Shown piece by piece: positions 35,860 through 43,486 of a stretch of 64,000 nucleotides of DNA. The stretch spans positions 1 to 64,000 of the forward strand of contig JASMLR010000008.1 of assembly GCA_030748575.1 (NCBI GenBank), given 5' to 3'. The notes under the pieces are model-generated. The model worked only from the letters and a program-made list of their open reading frames with translations. It searched no databases and had not been told where the DNA came from. The stretch is from Phycisphaerales bacterium (GTDB taxonomy: Bacteria; Planctomycetota; Phycisphaerae; Phycisphaerales; SM1A02). The translations under genes were made by a program, and so were the position numbers. Numbering within the stretch: position 1 is the first letter of the stretch; the number at the start of each line of letters is the position of its first letter.

Positions 35860-36707
35860 GGCGTCGCCACCTCTTGGGCGAGGGCGGTGCGAATGGCGTG
35901 CGCCTGACGGATGATGGCGGCGGCGGCGTCAAGCGGCTGGCAAGTTGCGGCGTCGGATCTGGCCGCTGCCGGATTCGGATGCATCTCAAGGAACAGGGCG
36001 TCAACGCCTGCAGCGGTTGCGGCGCGGGCGAGGAGGGCCGCGCGTTCCGGACGACCAGCGGTCTGCACCGGTCCGTGGTCTGCGGCACCTCCGCCCGGAA
36101 GCTGGGTCGAGTGGGTCACGTCGAAGCACACGGGCCAGCCCAGATCGGACAGGTCGCCGAGCCCGATGAAGTCGTTGACGAGCCGGTGGTATCCGAAGAA
36201 TGTTCCTCGCTCCGTCAGCATGATGCCGCCGGCGCCGGCATCAGCCGCCTTCTCAGCGGCGTGTCGCATGTCGGCGGGGGCGAGGAACTGCCCCTTCTTG
36301 ATATTGATCGGCTTCCCGGTGCGTCCACAGGCGGCCAGCAGGCTCGTCTGGCGGCAGAGAAACGCCGGGATCTGGAGCATGTCCACGACCTCTGCGGCCG
36401 GGGCGGCCTGGTCGGGCTCGTGGATGTCGGTCGTCACGGGCACGCCGTACCGGTCCCGGATGCGGGCCAGCGCGTCCAGCCCCTGCTGCATGCCGGGGCC
36501 CCGATGCGACTGCAGGCTCGTTCGGTTGGCCTTGTCGAAACTGCCCTTGAAGGCCCACGGAAGGCCCAGGTCGCCGCAGACGCGGGCGAGGGTCTCCGCA
36601 ATGGCGTCGTGGGTGGCGTCATCCTCAAGCACGCAGGGGCCGGCAATGATCAGCAGATCCCTTCCCGGACCGATGGTGTGCGTGCCGATAGGGCAGGTGG
36701 GTGGCAT
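35856..36707 (-). CDS. kdsA: KDO 8-phosphate synthase
   Basis: Condenses arabinose 5-phosphate with PEP for lipopolysaccharide KDO. Seen: IIAGPCVLED, FKGSFDKANRTS, TDIHEPDQA, IPAFLCRQTSLL, NIKKGQFLAP, ERGTFFGYHRLVNDF, FDVTHSTQLPGG. Cys25 in AGPC marks the metal-dependent class (E. coli has Asn). 283 residues from ATG 36707, chosen because TACCCT lies 7 nt upstream; an ATG at 36746 would add 13 residues. First gene of the five-gene minus-strand run. Confidence 0.96.
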   Translation of the reverse strand: MPPTCPIGTHTIGPGRDLLIIAGPCVLEDDATHDAIAETLARVCGDLGLPWAFKGSFDKANRTSLQSHRGPGMQQGLDALARIRDRYGVPVTTDIHEPDQAAPAAEVVDMLQIPAFLCRQTSLLAACGRTGKPINIKKGQFLAPADMRHAAEKAADAGAGGIMLTERGTFFGYHRLVNDFIGLGDLSDLGWPVCFDVTHSTQLPGGGAADHGPVQTAGRPERAALLARAATAAGVDALFLEMHPNPAAARSDAATCQPLDAAAAIIRQAHAIRTALAQEVATP

Positions 36708-36714
36708 GCTGCAC

Positions 36715-36720
36715 AGGGTA
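36715..36720 (-). promoter_or_regulatory. -10-like box of the kdsA operon (leaderless)
   Basis: Minus-strand TACCCT ends 7 nt before ATG 36707. It falls inside the longer reading from ATG 36746, which supports the shorter protein. Confidence 0.45.
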
Positions 36721-36854
36721 TCCGCCCCGGGAGGTCCGGGAAACATGGCCTCGGCGGCGAGTGGCTGGCTTTCGCCGGCGGGTAGGCGGTTTGAAGTGGG
36801 CGGCGGTCGGGAATGGAGTCAAGATGGGGTGTTCAGGAGCCGATGCATTCGATG

Positions 36855-36907
36855 GGCCCGTGTGGGTTGTGGCTGCGGCGTTCTGAACGGCCCGCACCAC
36901 AGGGGCC
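36855..36907 (+). promoter_or_regulatory. Leader hairpin before the DUF1444 gene
   Basis: Two 5-bp arms separated by a G-G mismatch (36855-36865 with 36897-36907) form a hairpin that ends just before the GGAGG at 36911-36915. It could control ribosome access; no ligand motif is recognised. The remainder of 36708-36854 holds nothing clear besides the kdsA promoter. Confidence 0.3.
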
Positions 36908-36923
36908 TTTGGAGGCATGGATC

Positions 36924-37718
36924 ATGTCAGAACTGCCCCGCGAGCCGGAAGCTTTTTCCGAAGCGATCATGCATCTGCTTCGAAGGCAGTATCCGAATCA
37001 GGCCATCGATCTGGCCGGTCCGATGGACCTGGTCATCGACGGGCGGCATCTGGCGCTGACGAATCTCCTGCGGATGGTCAACTGTGATCCGGGAAACGGC
37101 ATGAAGATCGTCGAGGACTTTCTCTCGCGGATCGTGGAAGGCGATGCGATCGGTTCGACGCCGATGCCCCTCTCGCTGGCTCGGTCGCGCATCATGCCGC
37201 GGATCCAGCCAAACACACTGTTTGAGCATCTGGATCGGTCACAGGTGGCGCACACGCCGTGGGTCAATGACACGTCCATTGTGTACGTGATTGATCTGCC
37301 AAGGATGACGGTCAGCATCACGCTGGAGCAGATCGTCCGCTGGGGCCTGGACATGGAGGAAGTGGAGGCGCAGGCTCGAATGAACCTGTCGAGTTACGCG
37401 TCTTCCGTCGAAGTGAAGCTGGTCGAGTCGGCCGAAGGTGGCCGGGTCGCCATTCTGTCGGTCCAGGACGGGTACGACGCTGCCAGACTCCTCATGCGAT
37501 CGCTGCACGGGCGGCTGGCGCCGAAGCTGCGGGGCGATTTCTACGTCGCTGCTCCGGCGCGTGACATCTTCCTTGCCGTCTCTCAGGGGCCCGACGACTT
37601 CGTCGAACGTGTGCAGGTCCGCGTGGACCGCGACTACCGACGCCTGCCGTACCCGATCACGAATGAGCTCTTTGTCGTGACGCAGGACGGCGTGGCCGGG
37701 ACTGCCGCCGCGGCCTGA
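36924..37718 (+). CDS. DUF1444 (YtpQ-like) protein
   Basis: 264 residues; ATG 36924 has GGAGG 8 nt upstream. Soluble, without signal peptide. Layout as in DUF1444: an N-terminal helical part (FSEAIMHLLRRQYPNQ), a middle IMPRIQPNTLFEHLD and VNDTSIVYVIDLPRMTVSITLEQI, and a C-terminal PAPARDIF-like AAPARDIFLAVS. The family is often found near stress or redox genes, and its function is unknown. Upstream of trpG on the same strand, 28 bp apart. Confidence 0.8.
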   Translation: MSELPREPEAFSEAIMHLLRRQYPNQAIDLAGPMDLVIDGRHLALTNLLRMVNCDPGNGMKIVEDFLSRIVEGDAIGSTPMPLSLARSRIMPRIQPNTLFEHLDRSQVAHTPWVNDTSIVYVIDLPRMTVSITLEQIVRWGLDMEEVEAQARMNLSSYASSVEVKLVESAEGGRVAILSVQDGYDAARLLMRSLHGRLAPKLRGDFYVAAPARDIFLAVSQGPDDFVERVQVRVDRDYRRLPYPITNELFVVTQDGVAGTAAAA

Positions 37719-37734
37719 ACCTGCGAGGGGGCGG

Positions 37735-37740
37735 TACCCT
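37735..37740 (+). promoter_or_regulatory. -10-like box of trpG (leaderless, GTG start)
   Basis: TACCCT ends 6 nt before the GTG at 37747. An ATG at 37745 is out of frame. Confidence 0.4.
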
Positions 37741-37746
37741 CTCCAT

Positions 37747-38352
37747 GTGCTGCTCCTCCTGGACAACTATGACTCGTTCACCTGGAATCTGGTGCACTGC
37801 ATCGGGGTCCTGAAGCCCTCACTTGAGATTCGCGTGGTCCGTCATGACGAGGTGACCGCGGCCGAGGTCCTCGACCTGGCACCCAGCCATGTCGTGCTCT
37901 CGCCCGGACCGTGCACTCCGGCGGAGGCTGGCGTGTGTGGTCAGGTCGTTGAGGCGGTCAAGGGGCGTATTCCTCTGCTAGGCGTGTGCCTCGGTCATCA
38001 GGTCATTGCTGATGTTCATGGGATGGACGTGGTTCGGCACGACACACCTGTACACGGGAAGACCTCGCTGGTACATCACGACGGCCGCGGTGTGTTTGAG
38101 GGCGTCGAAGACCCGTTCGAGGCGTCGAGATACCACTCCCTGATCGTCCGGCGGGATTCCGTGAACGCCGACTTTGAGGTGTCCGCCTGGACCGATCGCG
38201 AAGAAGTCATGGCGATCCGCTGGAAGGGGGGATGGCCCGCGGGCCCCGCCGCGTCACTGACGGGCGTGCAGTTTCACCCGGAGAGTTTCATGAGCGTGTG
38301 CGGACCCGAATTGGTCCGGGCGTTTCTCTCTCAACCGACTCCGATACCATAG
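37747..38352 (+). CDS. trpG: Anthranilate / aminodeoxychorismate synthase glutaminase
   Basis: Class I glutamine amidotransferase that feeds ammonia to TrpE or PabB. Seen: LLLDNYDSFTWNLVH start, the oxyanion SPGPCTPAEAG, nucleophile GVCLGHQVI, and the His-Glu of VQFHPESF. 201 residues. TrpG and PabA cannot be told apart without the partner gene, which is not in the window; many bacteria use one subunit for both. GTG start next to a -10 box. Confidence 0.93.
   Translation: MLLLLDNYDSFTWNLVHCIGVLKPSLEIRVVRHDEVTAAEVLDLAPSHVVLSPGPCTPAEAGVCGQVVEAVKGRIPLLGVCLGHQVIADVHGMDVVRHDTPVHGKTSLVHHDGRGVFEGVEDPFEASRYHSLIVRRDSVNADFEVSAWTDREEVMAIRWKGGWPAGPAASLTGVQFHPESFMSVCGPELVRAFLSQPTPIP
38345..38350 (+). promoter_or_regulatory. 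-10-like box overlapping the trpG stop
   Basis: TACCAT ends 7 nt before ATG 38358, so the following small gene may have its own leaderless transcript. Confidence 0.3.
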
Positions 38353-38357
38353 AGCCC

Positions 38358-38750
38358 ATGTCCATGACGACATCCATTCCGACGTTCCGCGGCCGCGTGC
38401 AGGCGATCGACGGCGGTCAAGTCACGATCAGCATTCCTGATTCGCCGTACCGGCTGGTTCTGGCGGTGCTGCATCCACCTGCTGCCGGTGTTGGCGATGC
38501 CGTACACGGGACCGTTGTGGCGGAGGCGGCGCGTGTCCATGTTGCATCTGCCGGGGGGCGGTTTCTGGAACCGACTCAGGGACCGCTTCGGACCGTGGCT
38601 GGCCGGGTTGAGTGCATCGATGATGCCGGCTGCATTGTGCGGTCGGTCATCCCGCTGCGGGTCAACCTGGACGCAGTGGATCCAGACCTTCGCGAAGGGG
38701 ATCTGGTGACGTTCGATGTGCGGCCGTCCGCCGTCTGGTCCGAAGCCTGA
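38358..38750 (+). CDS. Hypothetical beta-rich protein
   Basis: 130 residues, no signal peptide. Two similar halves (RGRVQAIDGGQVTISIPD and AGRVECIDDAGCIVRSVIP) each start G-R-V-x-x-I-D and continue with beta strands, so it may be a duplicated OB-like barrel. Six bases after the trpG stop. ATG 38364 is an alternative start. No family assigned. Confidence 0.6.
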   Translation: MSMTTSIPTFRGRVQAIDGGQVTISIPDSPYRLVLAVLHPPAAGVGDAVHGTVVAEAARVHVASAGGRFLEPTQGPLRTVAGRVECIDDAGCIVRSVIPLRVNLDAVDPDLREGDLVTFDVRPSAVWSEA

Positions 38751-38793
38751 TTCCGGGTCCGGGCTTGTGGCATCCACCTGGGGCCATCAACCG

Positions 38794-39468
38794 CTACAAC
38801 GGGCGAATGCCCTCGACCAGCGCCATGAACGACGCGCGGGACGCATCCACCGTTGCCGCGGGTCCAAGCATCTTGATGAAAATCGATCCCCGGCCTGACT
38901 CGACCATAGCGACGAGCATGGCGTGGTCCGCCTTATGCCAGCCGCCGCCCATGCCGAGATACTCGCCACGCAACTCCACCAGCGTGACCGGCATGTCGGA
39001 GACGGTCAGGTGTGTGACGATGGGCTCCGGCGGCAGGTCGTCGCCGCGGAACTGTCCCGTCCATCGGCGGATGTTGGCATCGGTCGTATTCCCTGCCGCT
39101 TCCGCGAAGTGAATCAGGGTCAACTCCGCGGGCTCGGCCCCTTCAGGCGCGGGAATCGTCCAGGTGTGAAGCCGCATGGGCTTCTGGACCGGGCTCCATC
39201 GCCAGATGGGATCCGTGGGCGCTTCCAAGCCCAGAAACTCAATCCGCCTCGGATCGGCCGGCTTGGCAAGATGGGCATTGAGTTCGCTTCGGTGCCCGCC
39301 GCTGGCGTCGACCGCCGCCAGGCCCTGCGCCCGATTCGTAGTGGGCTGGGCCTGCGACGCAGACTGGTCGCCTACGGTGCCTGGCGGGGGAGGTGGTTCG
39401 GCGTCCTGGGACCCGCACGAAGCAGCAAACGCCAGCGTGATGACCAGAAGAAAGCGGGAGCAAGACAT
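38794..39468 (-). CDS. Hypothetical lipoprotein
   Basis: 224 residues; type II signal peptide with lipobox AASC (Cys about 18), then a Pro/Gln-rich linker and a domain with FLGLEAPTDPIWRWSPVQKPMRLHTW, VTLVELRGEYLGMGGG and SIFIKMLGP. Layout and motifs recall small planctomycetal lipoproteins without known role. TATCGT lies 6 nt before the ATG. Convergent with the gene at 38358. Confidence 0.7.
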   Translation of the reverse strand: MSCSRFLLVITLAFAASCGSQDAEPPPPPGTVGDQSASQAQPTTNRAQGLAAVDASGGHRSELNAHLAKPADPRRIEFLGLEAPTDPIWRWSPVQKPMRLHTWTIPAPEGAEPAELTLIHFAEAAGNTTDANIRRWTGQFRGDDLPPEPIVTHLTVSDMPVTLVELRGEYLGMGGGWHKADHAMLVAMVESGRGSIFIKMLGPAATVDASRASFMALVEGIRPL

Positions 39469-39474
39469 GGTGGA

Positions 39475-39480
39475 ACGATA
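39475..39480 (-). promoter_or_regulatory. -10-like box of lipoprotein gene (leaderless)
   Basis: Minus-strand TATCGT ends 6 nt before ATG 39468. Confidence 0.4.
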
Positions 39481-39530
39481 GCATGGCCGGGCCGCGCCGC
39501 GGCGTGATGGGCGAACGCAGGCGGGAATGC

Positions 39531-41066
39531 ATGTCCGATCAGGTGCTGGGCAACATGATGCTCTGGGATGGCTCGGCGCCTCGGCCGTCGCCCGTGACGA
39601 TCCGTGTCCGAAACGGGCGAGTCGTGCGGGTCGCGCCGGCCATAGCGGGCCCCGTGGATGTCGACTTCGGCGGGGCGGTCGTGACGCCCGGCTTGGTCGA
39701 TGCGCATCTGCACCTGATGCTCGGGGGCGAGTCTTGCATGCGTGCGGACCTTTCGGCGGCAACCGGACGCGCCGACTTTGAAGCCGTGGTTGCCGCAGCG
39801 CACGAGGAACTGCCGCCGGATCGCTGGCTGGTTGCCAGCGGCTGGAATGAGACCCGCTGGCCGGATGGCGGCCTGCCCGATGCAACCTGGCTGGCCTGCG
39901 CGGGCGAGCGGCCCGTGGTCTGCTGGCGATGCGATTGGCACGCAGCGCTCGTCAGCCCCTCGGTCATGGCCATGCTGGATCTGTCATCCCCGCCGCCGGG
40001 AGGGCAGGTGGTCCGCGGCCCGGGCGGGGCGCCGACGGGTCTCTTTCTGGAGGCCGCAGCGTGGAAACTGATCAATCCGCTGGTGCCGGCCATTCCCGAG
40101 GACGAGCGGGCCACCGCACTCGACGCGGGCATGCGGCATCTGCTCGAGTCCGGGGTCACGATGGCCCGAACGATGGAGTACCGGGCCGATGTCGAGCGGC
40201 ACTATCTGCCGCGGCTCGGCGACCTGCCAGTCAAGCTCTCGGTCGTACAACTCGACCGCGACCTCCCGCTGGATCTGGACTGGATGTCGGATGTGCCGCG
40301 GAGCGATCGATTCCACGTCCGCAGTTGCAAGGCGTTTCTCGACGGAACGCTCGGGTCGAGGACAGCCCGGCTTCATGAGCCATACGCCGATGACCCCGCC
40401 GCCCGCGGCATGTGGGTCGAACTGGCGCTGGCGGGCAGAGATCAGGAGTGGCTGGATGCAGTCCTGGATGCAGGCTGCTCGCCGGTCATGCATGCGATTG
40501 GTGACGCGGCCGTCGCCCGGGCGCTGGAGCTTCAACGGCGGCATCCCGCCATGTGCACCATCGAGCATGCCGAAGTGATCTCTCGGGCCGAGTTGGACGC
40601 CATGGAGGGGGCGAGGTTGAGCGTGCAGCCGACCCACCGCGCCGAGGATGCGGCCATGGCGCGAGACCGGCTCGGAGGCCGGGCCGAGGGGCTCCTTCCG
40701 CTTCGGTCCATGCAGCGGCGGGGGGCGATCCTGTCCTTTGGAACCGATTGGCCCATCTCCCCGGTGGATCCCGTCCGGACACTCCGCGCGGCCATCACCG
40801 GCGAGGACATCCAGGGCCGTCCTTTCCATGCCGACGAGGCGTTGTCGCCGCACGACGCCTTCGTCGCAGCCACCATCGAAGCGGCCGCGACCTGCGGGTA
40901 CGCCAGGCCCTTGTCTGCGGGGGCTCCCTGCGACCTGGCGGTCTGGGATGGAGATCCGTTCGAGGACATTCACGCCGCAACCGTGCAGGCGACCATCGTG
41001 GATGGGACACTGGTTGCCGGATCCCTTCCCACGCCCCAACCGCATCAGCGAGGAACCGCCCCATGA
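39531..41066 (+). CDS. YtcJ-like metal-dependent amidohydrolase
   Basis: 511 residues, amidohydrolase family 3. Metal-site motifs: DAHLHL (after the N-terminal beta sandwich), the Lys of CKAFLDGTLGS, HAIGDAAV, IEHAE, and the Asp of SFGTDWPISP; a C-terminal beta sandwich ends it (GAPCDLAVWDGDPF). It hydrolyses an amide or imine bond, substrate unknown. ATG 39531 is used; an in-frame ATG at 39483 adds 16 residues. Its TGA overlaps the moaC ATG by 4 bp. The link to molybdopterin synthesis is only positional. Confidence 0.9.
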   Translation: MSDQVLGNMMLWDGSAPRPSPVTIRVRNGRVVRVAPAIAGPVDVDFGGAVVTPGLVDAHLHLMLGGESCMRADLSAATGRADFEAVVAAAHEELPPDRWLVASGWNETRWPDGGLPDATWLACAGERPVVCWRCDWHAALVSPSVMAMLDLSSPPPGGQVVRGPGGAPTGLFLEAAAWKLINPLVPAIPEDERATALDAGMRHLLESGVTMARTMEYRADVERHYLPRLGDLPVKLSVVQLDRDLPLDLDWMSDVPRSDRFHVRSCKAFLDGTLGSRTARLHEPYADDPAARGMWVELALAGRDQEWLDAVLDAGCSPVMHAIGDAAVARALELQRRHPAMCTIEHAEVISRAELDAMEGARLSVQPTHRAEDAAMARDRLGGRAEGLLPLRSMQRRGAILSFGTDWPISPVDPVRTLRAAITGEDIQGRPFHADEALSPHDAFVAATIEAAATCGYARPLSAGAPCDLAVWDGDPFEDIHAATVQATIVDGTLVAGSLPTPQPHQRGTAP

Positions 41067-41521
41067 CAAGACCCTTGACGCATCTCGATGAACAGGGCCG
41101 GGCTCGCATGGTTGATGTTTCAGGCAAGCCGCCGATGCGGCGAGTCGCGGTGGCCGAGTCACGGTTCTGCGCTCAGGCCGAGACGCTTGATCGGTTGATG
41201 GCAGGCGACCTTCCGAAGGGCGAAGCACTTGCGGCGGCGCGGCTGGCGGGCATTCAGGCAGCCAAGCGGGTGGACGCGCTGATCCCCCTGTGCCACACCT
41301 TGCCGCTCGAACACGTCGAGGTGACCTTTCATCGAGGTGGACCGGACTGGATCCGCGTCGAGGCCTCGGCCACGGTGACGTCCCGGACCGGCGTCGAGAT
41401 GGAAGCCCTGATGGCCGCCAGCGTGGCGGCGCTCACGCTGTGGGACATGACCAAAGCCATCGACACGGACCTGAAGATTGAAGGCACGCGGCTTCTGAAA
41501 AAGACCAAGACGCCCGTGTAG
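41063..41521 (+). CDS. moaC: Cyclic pyranopterin monophosphate synthase
   Basis: Second half of the first step of molybdenum cofactor synthesis (acts with MoaA). Seen: THLDEQGRARMVDVSGK, IPLCHTLPLEHVEV, and GVEMEALMAASVAALTLWDM followed by TKAIDTDLKIEGTRLL. 152 residues, normal length. Starts inside the amidohydrolase stop (ATGA). No other moa gene is in the window. Its stop abuts that of convergent trpF. Confidence 0.97.
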   Translation: MTRPLTHLDEQGRARMVDVSGKPPMRRVAVAESRFCAQAETLDRLMAGDLPKGEALAAARLAGIQAAKRVDALIPLCHTLPLEHVEVTFHRGGPDWIRVEASATVTSRTGVEMEALMAASVAALTLWDMTKAIDTDLKIEGTRLLKKTKTPV

Positions 41522-42169
41522 TCACCCGTCAGCGGCCCGAACGGCGGCGCAGAACGCCTCGATCCGCGCCGGGTCCTTGACGCCCCGGCTGGACTCGATG
41601 CCGCTGCTGACATCAACGCCCCATGGACGCAGCGTCTGGATGGCCGCCGTGACCGTGTCCGGCGTCAGCCCGCCGGCGAGGATCCACGGCGTCTGGATGG
41701 CTACGGCAATGGGCAAGAAGGCTTCGTGATCGAACGCCTCGCCGCTGCCTCCCCGCGGGCTGTCGATGAGCAGCCGCGCGACGTGGGGGCTCGCGTCCCA
41801 GCGGCGGATGGCGTCCAGGTCGTTCCAGGCTGCAGCCCGGACCACCGGCCCGCCGGCCGCGGCCAGTTCGACGAGGCGTGGCGGCTCATCGCCGTGCAAC
41901 TGGGTCCAGGGGCAGATGCCATGGTGGATGTCTGGCTCCTCAGGATTGACCAGCAGGGTGATCGGCGTGAGGCAGGGAGGTGTTGCCGCTGCCAGTTGTC
42001 GGGCCTCGTCCCGCGTCACGGCGCGGGGCGAGCCCGCCACGCGGACCAGACCAATGGCGTCAGCGCCGGCCTCTGCGGCCACATCCAGATCGCGCATGCG
42101 GCGGAGCCCGCACAGTTTGATGCGGGTCGGGCCCACCCCGGGATCAGACCACCTCGTGGCGGCGGTCAT
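41522..42169 (-). CDS. trpF: Phosphoribosylanthranilate isomerase
   Basis: Third step of tryptophan synthesis. Seen: RIKLCGLRRMRDLD (catalytic Cys), WTQLHGDE, ILAGGLTPDTV and the phosphate-binding end PWGVDVSSGIESSRGVKD. 215 residues, TIM barrel of normal length. ATG overlaps the rhomboid gene stop by 4 bp. Other trp genes are elsewhere (trpG at 37747). Confidence 0.96.
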   Translation of the reverse strand: MTAATRWSDPGVGPTRIKLCGLRRMRDLDVAAEAGADAIGLVRVAGSPRAVTRDEARQLAAATPPCLTPITLLVNPEEPDIHHGICPWTQLHGDEPPRLVELAAAGGPVVRAAAWNDLDAIRRWDASPHVARLLIDSPRGGSGEAFDHEAFLPIAVAIQTPWILAGGLTPDTVTAAIQTLRPWGVDVSSGIESSRGVKDPARIEAFCAAVRAADG

Positions 42170-43344
42170 GTGCTGGGCTCTCCGGCGGTGGCTTCTCTCA
42201 GACTGGCCTCCCGTAGCAAGGCCTCCGCGAGGTCGCGGCGTTGCCCCCCGAGGCCATCGGCCAGCGCCTGCTCCAGCAGTGGCACCGCCTCGGTGGCGGC
42301 GTCCAGCGATCGCACCAGCAGGACCGCAAGCAGAAGCCGGACTTCGCCAGCGGCCTGAGCGTCGCCGTACCGCGCGAGATAGCGGCGATAGGCATCGGCG
42401 GCGGCCGGCCGATCGCCGGAGACCTGCAGGTGGTTGGCGATGGCCAGTTGATCAGCCGCCGGCAGCGTGGCTTCGGGGCAGTCGTTGACGCCTCGTTTCC
42501 ACCTGTCTGCGGCGGTCGTCATGTCGCCGCGGCGGATGGCGGCGCGGACTTCGCCGACGAACGCCGACTGGAGGGGCTGCTGCGGCGAACTTCCCGCTCG
42601 GGGCGGCTCGGTGACGGTGGCTCGGTACGCGCGTCGCCGCCGCCACTGGCCAAGCAGGAAAACGGCGTCGGTCTGCGTGCGGGCGATGACGGGCGTGTAC
42701 AGCAGCACCAGCGTCAGGGCAATGCCCCACGCGTAGCCTCCGAGGTGGGCCGTGTACGCCACGTTGCTGCCCCCGAGGCCGGCCCATCCCGCCAGATCCA
42801 TGATCACCCAGAAGGCAATGATCCAGAGGGCCGGCACCATCCAGATCCGGATCAGGATGAAGATGACCAGCACCCGCACATGGCAGCGGGGGGCCAGCAC
42901 CAGAAAGGCGCCAGCCAACGCGCCCACCATGCCGCTGGCGCCGATGACCGGCACGGGCGAGGACAGGGCGTGGGCCGCGCCGGCCACCGCCCCTCCCATC
43001 AGGGCAAAGACCGCGAAACTCGATCGCTGCATCTTGTCCTCGACGGCCGACCCGAAAACCCACAGGCACATCAGGTTCAGCCCGATGTGCAGCAGGCGGA
43101 GCAGCGGGTGCTCCTCGCCTGGCAGCAGGGGGTTGTCGTGGGCAAACTGGTACGTGATGAGCTGCCACCAGTGGAAGTCCGCCGAGGAGAGCTCCATCAA
43201 CTGAATTGCCTCAAGGCCCCGCGCTTCATCGAAGGAGCCGATCACCAGAACGGCCAGGTACGCGACCATCATCAGGACGATGAGCGTCTCCGTAACGATC
43301 GGGCGGCGGCGGCGATGGAGATCTGTCCCGAGAAGGATGAACAT
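42166..43344 (-). CDS. Rhomboid-family membrane protein with helical tail
   Basis: 392 residues. Six membrane helices with GASGMVGALAGAFL (catalytic Ser of the GxSG motif) and AHLGGYAWG (catalytic His), so it is likely an active intramembrane serine protease. After about residue 225 comes a soluble region with TPR-like helices (DQLAIANHLQVSGDRPAAADAYRRYLARYG, described as about 280-310). ATG 43344 is chosen because a TACACT hexamer lies 8 nt upstream. Confidence 0.9.
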   Translation of the reverse strand: MFILLGTDLHRRRRPIVTETLIVLMMVAYLAVLVIGSFDEARGLEAIQLMELSSADFHWWQLITYQFAHDNPLLPGEEHPLLRLLHIGLNLMCLWVFGSAVEDKMQRSSFAVFALMGGAVAGAAHALSSPVPVIGASGMVGALAGAFLVLAPRCHVRVLVIFILIRIWMVPALWIIAFWVIMDLAGWAGLGGSNVAYTAHLGGYAWGIALTLVLLYTPVIARTQTDAVFLLGQWRRRRAYRATVTEPPRAGSSPQQPLQSAFVGEVRAAIRRGDMTTAADRWKRGVNDCPEATLPAADQLAIANHLQVSGDRPAAADAYRRYLARYGDAQAAGEVRLLLAVLLVRSLDAATEAVPLLEQALADGLGGQRRDLAEALLREASLREATAGEPST

Positions 43345-43352
43345 GGCCGGCA

Positions 43353-43358
43353 AGTGTA
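43353..43358 (-). promoter_or_regulatory. -10-like box of rhomboid-trpF (leaderless)
   Basis: Minus-strand TACACT ends 8 nt before ATG 43344. Confidence 0.4.
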
Positions 43359-43410
43359 CGGGAGCGCTGCGGCGGCACATGAATCCCGCCCCGGCAGCCT
43401 CAGCAGCATG

Positions 43411-43448
43411 TACAATCATCGGCCCGGCGTGGGAGGGGCCCACGCCGG
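43411..43448 (+). promoter_or_regulatory. Promoter and 5' hairpin of gltA
   Basis: TACAAT at 43411-43416 is a good -10 box. A perfect 10-bp stem (43424-43433 with 43439-43448, 5-nt loop) would form at the very 5' end of the mRNA, about 40 nt before the ribosome site AGGAG. Such 5' stems protect mRNA from decay; control by a protein is also possible. Confidence 0.45.
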
Positions 43449-43486
43449 TGATTCCGGGATTTGCACCCCGAGCAGGAGCGAGTTTG

